6,256 bases of DNA from Deltaproteobacteria bacterium (GTDB taxonomy: Bacteria; Desulfobacterota; Desulfobacteria; Desulfobacterales; ETH-SRB1). The position numbers and the translations under genes are program-made. The stretch covers positions 1 through 6,256 of the forward strand of contig JAFDFV010000217.1 of NCBI GenBank assembly GCA_019309665.1, read 5' to 3'. The notes beneath the pieces were generated by a model, which searched no databases, was not told where the DNA came from, and saw nothing but the letters and a program-made list of their open reading frames with translations. The first letter of the stretch is position 1. Each line of letters starts with the position of its first letter. Below, piece by piece: positions 1-5,644 of the stretch.

Positions 1-1464
1 ATACATCCCGATTGCCATGTTAAGGTCTCCTTTTTCTCGGTAATTTGAACCAAGACTGGCATAATCAATAGCAGAAAAAGGATCGATTTCAACAGCCATT
101 TTAAGGTTTTCAATAGACTTGTCATAGTCTTTAATCATAAAATATGAAAACCCGAGAGTATTATAAATTTCTTTCACATTATTTTCCGTTTCCCTGGCTC
201 TTTCCAATTCATTTATGGCCTGTTCATACTTCCCAAGGTTATTGAAGCATGTTCCTGTATAAATCAAAATCCTGATCCGGTCATCATGTTGAGGCTTGGA
301 TTGCAAGGCCTTTGAAAATTCCTCAAGGGCTGTTACATAGTCTCCTGTTTCAAAATAACAAAGCCCTTTATAAAAATGGAAAAAGTACTGACCCTGATAT
401 GCTATCTCAACACTTTCAAACGCTTTAAGAGCCTGATCGTACTGTCCGATTTTTGTATATCCAAGGCCAAGTCGGAAATAAACAGAATCGGTTTCTTCAA
501 TTGGAGAAAGATTCAGGGATTGCTTAAAGTTTTTTACGGCCTGAAAATCGTCTCCTGACTCTTGGCGCAACATTCCAAGATGATAGAGCAATGCTCCTGT
601 CTGTTGGTTCGTTGAAGGCGACATCGGCAACCCTACAGAAGAACCAATTACCTGTTCTCTGCATCCAAGGCAGTCCCTTTTCGACTTATCTTGTTGATAA
701 TAATCGGCCAAAAATTCTTTCTGGCTGTGCGTTTCATAAATTTTTGCCGGACTTTCATTTTTGAGAAATGCTTCCATGCAACTGTAAACATTACAATCTT
801 GAGCTGAGATAATCAGGGAATCAGGGCAAGGCCCTGTCATAGATAAGTCGTTAATTTCTATCTTGTCCAATGAATCATCAAGAATATCCTGGCGAAATAG
901 ATTGCAAACCACGTCTGTCATTTTTCTGGAATTTCCGATGCCGTAGTAAACCTTGTCCGTCAAAGACAGAAGTTTTTCATCCTCTGCCAGATTTAAAGTG
1001 CCTTTGTTCAGATAAAGACTGGGCAACAAAAAAGACTTTTTTAGCTCATCAAGCAGGTCTATAAGTTGGCTGGGCCTGACCTGCTCATCAGGAACAAAAA
1101 CCGGCAGCAATATGAGTCTTGGCAGTTCCTGGTGCCTGTAACCTTCCTGGTCAAATTTGTCAGTTGACTTTTTCAGATATTTGTAACATAGTTGTATGTT
1201 ATCCATTTCTGATGGTGGGGCAGGATGGACAATATGAACATAAAGTCTGGCAAAGAGGTGCTCGCTGAGAAACTTGTTGATATTTTTCTGGATACGTTCC
1301 ACCTGGGGCATGCCGGCAGGAAGATTTTCCGAAACAAGATAAATATTTGATGTCAGGTTAAGATGTGAATAGAGGAACGATAACGTCTGCAAAATCCATT
1401 CAAGATTTCCTTGATCCTGTTCGTCAAGTATTACATATATTTTTTTAAAGGCAGGCTTGATCAT
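1..1464 (-). CDS. TPR-repeat protein with SPASM-like cysteine cluster; 3' end outside window
   Basis: I do not recognise this protein as a named family. Reading leftwards from ATG at 1464-1462, 488 codons are open to the window edge, so the C-terminus is missing. Residues 1-200 alternate predicted strands and helices (for example KKIYVILDEQ near the start) and match nothing I can name. Residues 213-268 carry C213, then C224-NVYS-C229, then RDC265-LG-C268. This spacing resembles the end of a SPASM/twitch iron-sulfur domain, although no radical SAM CxxxCxxC motif is present. From about residue 288 there are five complete TPR units (288-321, 325-358, 360-392, 397-430, 431-463) and a sixth at the edge. 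The gene starts 16 bases after the radical SAM stop, which suggests co-transcription and a joint role, perhaps as a scaffold or partner protein (inference). No clear Shine-Dalgarno is visible. An in-frame ATG at 1506-1504, overlapping the upstream gene, is an alternative start. The reading frame is confident; the function is not. Confidence 0.85.
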   Translation of the reverse strand, partial: MIKPAFKKIYVILDEQDQGNLEWILQTLSFLYSHLNLTSNIYLVSENLPAGMPQVERIQKNINKFLSEHLFARLYVHIVHPAPPSEMDNIQLCYKYLKKSTDKFDQEGYRHQELPRLILLPVFVPDEQVRPSQLIDLLDELKKSFLLPSLYLNKGTLNLAEDEKLLSLTDKVYYGIGNSRKMTDVVCNLFRQDILDDSLDKIEINDLSMTGPCPDSLIISAQDCNVYSCMEAFLKNESPAKIYETHSQKEFLADYYQQDKSKRDCLGCREQVIGSSVGLPMSPSTNQQTGALLYHLGMLRQESGDDFQAVKNFKQSLNLSPIEETDSVYFRLGLGYTKIGQYDQALKAFESVEIAYQGQYFFHFYKGLCYFETGDYVTALEEFSKALQSKPQHDDRIRILIYTGTCFNNLGKYEQAINELERARETENNVKEIYNTLGFSYFMIKDYDKSIENLKMAVEIDPFSAIDYASLGSNYREKGDLNMAIGMY

Positions 1465-1480
1465 TGTTTTGTTGTTCCGT

Positions 1481-2764
1481 TCACGACACAATTCGTTTCC
1501 CACCATCCAGGGAATTGGCTTGCCACATTTGTTGAGTTTTGTGTAACTCACGTCGGCCCATGTGATCGGTTTCGTAGTGAGATCCAATAGACAGATAGGC
1601 TGGACGGTTGTTGTTCAACGGACGGATATTGTAGTCCTCATAGTGTCGAGCCATATGTGTGCCAAAATAAATTTGCAATTGCTGGGAGTTTGTATTGCCC
1701 ATTATCTTGACCTTGTTTTTTTTCACAAACTCCAGGGTTTTCATTGCATCCTCAAAGGTTTCATAAGGAAGGCCGTATATGGTGAAAAGTTCAACTTCTA
1801 TATCATGGTTCTGTGCAAGTCTAATTGCATCTGCTACCTTTTCAGTAGTTATATGCTTACCAAGCCTTGAGAGAACACGTTCTGAAGCAGACTCAAGCCC
1901 AAAGGCAATTGTCCTTACACCTGCTCTTTTCATCTTTTTCAGCAATTCCGGGGTTACAAGATCCGCACGAGTCTGCAACCATATTTCGGGTTCAAGACCT
2001 TCTTTTAAGATATTATCAAGAATTTCTATAAGCCGTGACGGCCTATAAGAAATATTAGGATCAGCAAACCAAAATCTGTTTACACCTTTTTTTCTTATCC
2101 ATCTAATTTCTTCAACAACTCTTTCAACGGAATGAAAGCTTATTTTGTGTTTGAAGGCATTGGGGGTGTAACAGTATATGCAGTGGTGCGGACAACCGCG
2201 AGATGTCAGCATAATTGCCTCCCTCATGCGTGAGTAATCAAACACGTCACTCAGATATGCTGAGGGATAACGATCTAAATCTGTGTAGCCTTCAAGTTCC
2301 GGTGTATCAAAAACAGCATTATTGTCATCTTTGTAACTAGCGCCGGAAAAATTCAAAAAGGGTGTTCCATTTTCAATAGCTCGCGCAATTCCCAGCAACG
2401 TAAGCTCGCCAGGAGATCGGCATATATAATCCACATCAGGTAGCTCTGCAAAAGCTGCCGAAGGCATGAAGGTTGCCTGAGGGCCGCCAATAGCTATCTT
2501 AATGTTATTGTCAATCGATTTTATGAATTTGGCAAGTCCTGTTATATATAACATAATTCTCTGGTAGGCGGAAAACCCAACCAGGGAAGGTTTAAAGGTG
2601 CTGATAAGCTCTTGGAAAGCTGAACTGGATAAGGAGGTGTTCTGTCCGATAGTCAATATTTTTACACAAAAGCCTTTAGATTTGAGGAAAGACGCAATAT
2701 ATCCCAGTGAGATAGATGTTGTTTCCTGCACAAAAGGGTTTATTTCAATCAGCAGAATGTTCAT
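1481..2764 (-). CDS. B12-binding-type radical SAM protein
   Basis: This is a 427-residue radical SAM enzyme of the cobalamin-domain class; its substrate is unknown. Residues 1-135 form a Rossmann-like B12-binding-type domain (MNILLIEINP start, SLGYIASFLKSKG helix, IAIGGPQAT strand-turn). The cobalamin-ligating DxHxxG motif is not seen. The radical SAM barrel follows, with the 4Fe-4S motif C191-PHH-C195-IY-C198 inside TSRGCPHHCIYCY. It continues with the expected FWFADPN, GLESASERVL and IYGLPYET barrel elements, and a tail of about 60 residues closes the protein. I choose ATG 2764 because MNILLIEINP is the natural domain start. The longer in-frame TTG at 2803 coincides with the -35 box of a strong promoter and adds residues unlike the family. 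The stop lies 16 bases before the TPR gene, so both probably share a message. Family members modify lipids, cofactors, peptides or RNA; nothing here chooses among these. The family assignment is firm, the reaction is not. Confidence 0.9.
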   Translation of the reverse strand: MNILLIEINPFVQETTSISLGYIASFLKSKGFCVKILTIGQNTSLSSSAFQELISTFKPSLVGFSAYQRIMLYITGLAKFIKSIDNNIKIAIGGPQATFMPSAAFAELPDVDYICRSPGELTLLGIARAIENGTPFLNFSGASYKDDNNAVFDTPELEGYTDLDRYPSAYLSDVFDYSRMREAIMLTSRGCPHHCIYCYTPNAFKHKISFHSVERVVEEIRWIRKKGVNRFWFADPNISYRPSRLIEILDNILKEGLEPEIWLQTRADLVTPELLKKMKRAGVRTIAFGLESASERVLSRLGKHITTEKVADAIRLAQNHDIEVELFTIYGLPYETFEDAMKTLEFVKKNKVKIMGNTNSQQLQIYFGTHMARHYEDYNIRPLNNNRPAYLSIGSHYETDHMGRRELHKTQQMWQANSLDGGKRIVS

Positions 2765-2774
2765 AAAGAAAAGT

Positions 2775-2803
2775 TTTATAGGAAACAGACAGGTTAATGT
2801 CAA
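2775..2803 (-). promoter_or_regulatory. Sigma70-like promoter of the radical SAM operon, predicting a leaderless message
   Basis: Read on the minus strand, TTGACA (2803-2798) is followed by exactly 17 bases and then TATAAA (2780-2775), close to the ideal sigma70 pattern. Only ten bases (ACTTTTCTTT) separate the -10 box from ATG 2764. A start point about seven bases past the -10 would leave about four untranslated bases. No Shine-Dalgarno precedes the ATG, which fits leaderless initiation. The hexamers and spacing are seen directly; activity and start point are inferred. Confidence 0.65.
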
Positions 2804-2952
2804 GGTAAAACATGACGGTTTGTAATTCCAAATGAAATTGCTCGGAAAATTGAAGAAATAATTGTTTAAAGTAACATTTTAGGATGTAATAAAGAAAAAT
2901 GGGAATTAAAAGGTTATGGCAGAAATATAGGGGCAAACCAAAGTAGGGTTAT

Positions 2953-3049
2953 GTCAACTCTCTAATGTCGGATAGAGACGCGACAATTTTATCCGGGCAT
3001 CCTTTACTATAAAATTATATCTCACGCTATACGACATTACAAGCTTGAC
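2953..3049. repeat. Imperfect 25-bp inverted repeat around a 47-base spacer
   Basis: The arms lie at 2953-2977 and 3025-3049. They match at GTCAA/TTGAC, then TAATGTCG/CGACATTA, then ATAG/CTAT, about 19 of 25 positions by hand. The structure lies just downstream of the amidase stop and before the radical SAM promoter, both on the minus strand. It lacks the GC-rich stem and T-run of an intrinsic terminator. It may be a decayed miniature element or a weak RNA structure at the 3' end of the amidase message. The rest of 2804-3055 is AT-rich and shows nothing else I can support. Confidence 0.45.
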
Positions 3050-3055
3050 TTGACA

Positions 3056-3790
3056 CTATTTGGGTGTTTTGAAAAAATCTTCTATTCCCTTGCTTATACT
3101 TTTAGCAAAATTAGATAAAACTTTTTCGTCCTTCAGCTCTTTTTCGTCGGCAGGGTTGCTTATGTAACCGGCTTCTATAAGTACTGCCGGCATATCTGCG
3201 CCGGATAGCACTATGACAGGTGCGCCTTGGACCTTGCATTTTGCAAATCCTATATGTTCATTAATGCGATTTTTCACTGATTCAGCTAAAAAATGACTTG
3301 TTGTTTTGTGCCTGTTTTGGATATTATGCCACTGGGTCTGGATATTATTGCTTTTGATTGCTTTTAATGTCGCTCTTTCAAAAATATTTGCGCCAGATAT
3401 TTCTTTATAGTAATAAATACATATGCCGCTTGCTTTGTGTAAAAAGCTTCCACCGAAGTGTATGCTGATAAAAAGATCTGCTTTTAGATGGTTAGCCGCA
3501 TCAATTCTGCCGGGGATATCAAGCCAGTAGTCATCTGTTCTCGTGAGAAAGACCCTGTATTTATCTTTAAGTTCTTTTGCAATAATATCGGCGAGTTTTA
3601 AACTTAGTGTTTTTTCATAAGTCCCATTCATACCCTGAACGCCTTTATCATGCCCTCCATGGCCGGGATCTAATATAATAATTTTTTCGTTATTATAACT
3701 TGTCTTTTTTGCCATTACTTCTGCTGTGTCGGCCATAATTAGCAGGGCAAATGACATTAATATCGCAATATAACGATAAGTTGAAAACAT
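3056..3790 (-). CDS. N-acetylmuramoyl-L-alanine amidase, Amidase_3 type, exported
   Basis: This is a zinc amidase that cuts the bond between N-acetylmuramic acid and L-alanine in peptidoglycan, acting in the periplasm. Numbered from the longest in-frame GTG start (3838), the zinc ligands are H60 in ILDPGHGG, E75 in GTYEKTLSL and H127 in LFISIHFGG. The catalytic glutamate is E222 in AVLIEAGYISNP. TRTDDYWLDIPGR (100-111) is the usual conserved loop. A hydrophobic stretch IAILMSFALLIMA ending near VMA-KK is a signal peptide. I prefer ATG 3790 (244 residues) because it gives a normal-length signal sequence and sits just after a plausible promoter. ATG 3808 and GTG 3838 are alternatives, and none has a good Shine-Dalgarno. 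The protein is essentially one catalytic domain, with no AMIN or SPOR domain seen. The usual HxNA after the third ligand reads HFGG. It stands alone, upstream of the radical SAM operon. A divergent CwlD-like amidase would look similar. Confidence 0.9.
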   Translation of the reverse strand: MFSTYRYIAILMSFALLIMADTAEVMAKKTSYNNEKIIILDPGHGGHDKGVQGMNGTYEKTLSLKLADIIAKELKDKYRVFLTRTDDYWLDIPGRIDAANHLKADLFISIHFGGSFLHKASGICIYYYKEISGANIFERATLKAIKSNNIQTQWHNIQNRHKTTSHFLAESVKNRINEHIGFAKCKVQGAPVIVLSGADMPAVLIEAGYISNPADEKELKDEKVLSNFAKSISKGIEDFFKTPK

Positions 3791-3795
3791 GTTGC

Positions 3796-3825
3796 AATAT
3801 ACCGACATAAAAGCTATTTTTCCAA
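3796..3825 (-). promoter_or_regulatory. Possible promoter of the amidase gene
   Basis: On the minus strand TTGGAA (3825-3820) and TATATT (3801-3796) are separated by 18 bases. Only GCAAC lies between the -10 box and ATG 3790, so transcription would begin at or next to that ATG. This mirrors the arrangement at the radical SAM gene. The -35 box matches the consensus at only four of six bases, so the call is tentative. If translation really starts at 3808 or 3838, this is chance. Confidence 0.35.
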
Positions 3826-3843
3826 TTTTACTTGACACAAATG

Positions 3844-3978
3844 CTGTTTAATATTATTTTTCATAAATTATGTTATTCAAGTTCCGTTCCCTTAATTCCT
3901 ATCAATACTATAGGCGCTATAGGCGGTAAACTTGAGTACGTTAGTTTAATATTATTAAGCGTAATGTCAAATATAAAA
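3844..3978. repeat. AT-rich intergenic DNA with short direct repeats
   Basis: This stretch lies between the amidase and palindromic element copy 1 and encodes nothing recognisable. It contains two perfect copies of the 13-mer GTTTAATATTATT (3846-3858 and 3944-3956) and a perfect 9-bp tandem CTATAGGCG (3908-3916, 3917-3925). No tRNA 5' half, terminator or convincing promoter is visible. Confidence 0.4.
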
Positions 3979-4140
3979 CCTAAGTTGAGCGATTTTTTAC
4001 TCGACCTGCACCAATCTTTTGCGCATCAAGGACTTGCGAAAAGTCTCGACATATCCATTGGTATGCCTACGCTTTTCGCAAACCTTGCTGCATCAAGATC
4101 TTGGCACATTTCTTCGCAAAAAATCGCTCAACGACTTAGG
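3979..4140 (-). repeat. Long-palindrome repeat element, copy 1
   Basis: This is a 162-bp element beginning CCTAAGTTGAGCGATTTTTT and ending in its inverse, AAAAAATCGCTCAA followed by CGACTTAGG. The outer stem is perfect except for three extra bases (CGA) near the right end. An inner perfect 10-bp inverted repeat, TTGCGAAAAG/CTTTTCGCAA, lies at 4034-4043 and 4072-4081. The centre, CATATCC/GGTATG, folds further, so the whole unit is one long imperfect hairpin. Its reverse complement aligns end to end with the element at 5635-5793 at roughly 83% identity by hand. It encodes no transposase, which fits a MITE- or REP-like repeat. Its right end merges with a tRNA-Leu fragment through the shared hexamer CTTAGG. 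Confidence 0.85.
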
Positions 4141-4189
4141 ATCCAGCTCTGGTAACAGATTGGGAGTTCAACTCTCCCCTCTCGCACCA
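4133..4189 (+). pseudogene. Orphan 3' half of tRNA-Leu(UAG), anticodon loop to CCA
   Basis: The sequence GACTTAGGATCCAG is the anticodon loop (CTTAGGA, anticodon TAG at 4137-4139) and 3' anticodon stem of tRNA-Leu(UAG). A long class II variable arm follows, with stem TCTG/CAGA closed by GTAA (4148-4159). Next comes a perfect T arm, GGGAG-TTCAACT-CTCCC (4162-4178), the 3' acceptor strand CTCTCGC, discriminator A and encoded CCA (4187-4189). The 5' half is absent: upstream is the palindromic element, no GCGAGAG-like acceptor strand occurs nearby, and only two bases of the 5' anticodon stem remain. The fragment cannot make a tRNA. It is a displaced 3' half left by integration or recombination at the anticodon loop, or a gene cut by the repeat element. 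Confidence 0.85.
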
Positions 4190-4203
4190 GTCAAATTTAA
4201 ATT

Positions 4204-4309
4204 TATAGACTTTCAGATAAATAATTTCACTGTGTTATCAGTCGTTGACGTATAACTAATACGCCTTCCTCCTTCTGGCCTTGTGAAATTAATTATCTGA
4301 AAGTCTATA
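4204..4309. repeat. 27-bp near-perfect inverted repeat with 52-base spacer upstream of tig
   Basis: The arms at 4204-4230 and 4283-4309 begin TATAGACTTTCAGATAA and are reverse complements at 26 of 27 positions. The spacer holds a smaller hairpin (GTTAT..GTC / GAC..ATAAC, 4234-4256). The unit begins 14 bases after the tRNA CCA and ends 18 bases before the tig ATG. It is too AT-rich, and lacks the T-run, for an ordinary terminator. It could be a miniature inverted-repeat element, possibly flanked by TA, or a structured leader for tig. It shares no sequence with the palindromic elements. Confidence 0.8.
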
Positions 4310-4311
4310 TA
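4282..4311 (+). promoter_or_regulatory. Weak candidate promoter for tig
   Basis: TATATA (4306-4311) resembles a -10 box, with TTGTGA (4281-4286) about 19 bases upstream. Spacing and -35 quality are poor. If real, the right arm of the inverted repeat carries the tig promoter, and the 5' leader is only about ten bases, just enough for the Shine-Dalgarno. Confidence 0.25.
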
Positions 4312-4316
4312 AGTAG

Positions 4317-4322
4317 AAAGGA
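4317..4322 (+). promoter_or_regulatory. Ribosome-binding site of tig
   Basis: AAAGGA lies five bases before ATG 4328. This is good Shine-Dalgarno spacing and fixes the tig start. Confidence 0.8.
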
Positions 4323-4327
4323 AAATT

Positions 4328-5644
4328 ATGCAAGTTACAGTTGAAGATCTGAGTACCGTTAAAAAGGTACTGCATATTGAAATCCCTCAAAAGGTTGTTG
4401 TCGGTGAGCTGGACAAGGCTTATGAGGACTTGAAGAAAAATGCCAAGGTAAAGGGTTTCCGGCCGGGAAAGACTCCTAGGACGGTTTTGGAAAGGTTATA
4501 TAAAAAGGATGTTAATGCCGATGTTTCTTCAAAATTAATTCAGAAATCCCTTATAGATGCTCTCAAGGAGGCAGAGCTGAACATCGTTGGAAGACCTGAG
4601 GTTGAGCCTCCTATCGCGGATGGAAAGGGACCATACAAATATGATGCTACTGTTGAGATAGAGCCTGAAATTGAAACTGTTGAGTTCAAGGGATTAACTC
4701 TTAAGAAAAATCTATACAAGGTTAGCGCTGAAGAAATGGATGCACAGCTTAAAATGCTTCAGAAAAACCTGGCTCAACAAAAAACTCTCGAAGAAGATCG
4801 TCCGGCGCGGGAGGGAGATTTTGTCCTTGTAGATTATGAAGGATTTAAAGACGGCAAGCCATTTGCGGAAACTCAGAAAACCGAGAATTTTACATTAAAA
4901 ATAGGTGATGGTCCTATTTTAAAAGAGTTTGATGAACAATTAATTGGTATGAGCGCTGGTGAAACCAGAGAAGTTAAGGTGCATTTTCCTGAAGATTATT
5001 TTAATAATAAAGTTGCCGGCCTTGAAGTAACATTTAATGTAAAACTAAATGGAATAAGGGAAGTTGTGCTCCCTGCAATTGATGATGAGTTTGCAAAAGA
5101 TCTTGGTCAATATGAAACATTGAAACAGTTGAAGGATGAAATAAGGAACAATTTAATAAAAGGTTATGAAAAGAGATCCGAGCAGGAAGTACAAGAGCAG
5201 GTTTTCACTGCATTGTTTGAGAAAGTAAACTTTGAGGTGCCTGATTCTTTGATTGATTTTGAGCTTGGGGGCATAATTGAAGAAGTTGAGAGGACTCTTA
5301 CATACCATGGCTCGTCCTTGGAAGAGCGCAGTCTGACAAAAGAAGATCTTGCTGAAAAATATCGGGATACCGCTGAAAAACAGGTAAGACGTCGTCTGAT
5401 CCTGAAAAAAATAGTTAAGCAGGAAAATCTAACCCTTTCTGACGAAGATCTGGAAAACGGTTATAAGGATATGGCTGAAGCCTTTAACAGACCTGTTGAA
5501 GAAATAAAAAATTTTTACGAGCAGAAAGGTAGTAATATTGAAGTTTTTAAAATATCGCTACTTGAAAAAAAAGCTTTAAAGCTTATTATTGAAAACAGCA
5601 GCCAGGAAACTGTGGAGCCTGAATTGGAATCAAACCTAAGTTGA
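4328..5644 (+). CDS. tig: Trigger factor, ribosome-associated chaperone and prolyl isomerase
   Basis: Trigger factor binds the ribosome near the peptide exit tunnel and shields nascent chains; its middle domain is an FKBP-type peptidyl-prolyl isomerase. The protein has 438 residues, close to the 432 of E. coli. The N-terminal ribosome-binding domain (1-115) carries the signature loop GFRPGKTP at 43-50. The FKBP domain spans about 160-245 (REGDFVLVDYEGF, IGDGPILKEFDEQLIGM, VHFPEDY). The helical C-terminal arms, related to SurA, follow (about 250-425). A clear Shine-Dalgarno precedes the ATG. clpP follows, as in many bacteria. The oddity is the 3' end: the palindromic element begins at the last base of the Asn436 codon, so the final Leu, Ser and TGA stop come from the element. 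The original acidic tail (QETVEPELES) was therefore probably cut and re-terminated by the insertion. The identification is very secure. Confidence 0.98.
   Translation: MQVTVEDLSTVKKVLHIEIPQKVVVGELDKAYEDLKKNAKVKGFRPGKTPRTVLERLYKKDVNADVSSKLIQKSLIDALKEAELNIVGRPEVEPPIADGKGPYKYDATVEIEPEIETVEFKGLTLKKNLYKVSAEEMDAQLKMLQKNLAQQKTLEEDRPAREGDFVLVDYEGFKDGKPFAETQKTENFTLKIGDGPILKEFDEQLIGMSAGETREVKVHFPEDYFNNKVAGLEVTFNVKLNGIREVVLPAIDDEFAKDLGQYETLKQLKDEIRNNLIKGYEKRSEQEVQEQVFTALFEKVNFEVPDSLIDFELGGIIEEVERTLTYHGSSLEERSLTKEDLAEKYRDTAEKQVRRRLILKKIVKQENLTLSDEDLENGYKDMAEAFNRPVEEIKNFYEQKGSNIEVFKISLLEKKALKLIIENSSQETVEPELESNLS

Noticed and set aside
376..1064. Short plus-strand open frames at 376-558 and 870-1064
   Set aside because: They lie antisense within the long, domain-bearing minus-strand TPR gene and show no family features.
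1562..2936. Plus-strand open frames over the radical SAM gene and a minus-strand 63-codon frame at 2745-2936
   Set aside because: They are antisense or out-of-frame shadows of the radical SAM gene and its AT-rich upstream DNA, without ribosome-binding sites or motifs.
3832..3860. Plus-strand promoter TTGACA - 17 - TATTTT
   Set aside because: The -35 is perfect but the -10 matches only four of six bases, and no gene follows for about 470 bases.
3915..3945. Possible decayed 5' half of tRNA-Leu (GCGCTATAGGCGGTAAAC region)
   Set aside because: It resembles the GCG...GGCGG start of tRNA-Leu, but the acceptor bases do not pair with CTCTCGC, the D arm is not recognisable, and the region is better described as a CTATAGGCG tandem repeat.
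3979..4140. Group I intron interrupting the tRNA-Leu anticodon loop
   Set aside because: No 5' tRNA half is present upstream, and the interrupting DNA is a repeat element that also occurs next to clpP without any tRNA.
3832..4255. Plus-strand frames of 107 and 78 codons across the tRNA fragment and repeat
   Set aside because: They run through the palindromic element and the tRNA pseudogene; their openness is explained by the stop-poor repeat.
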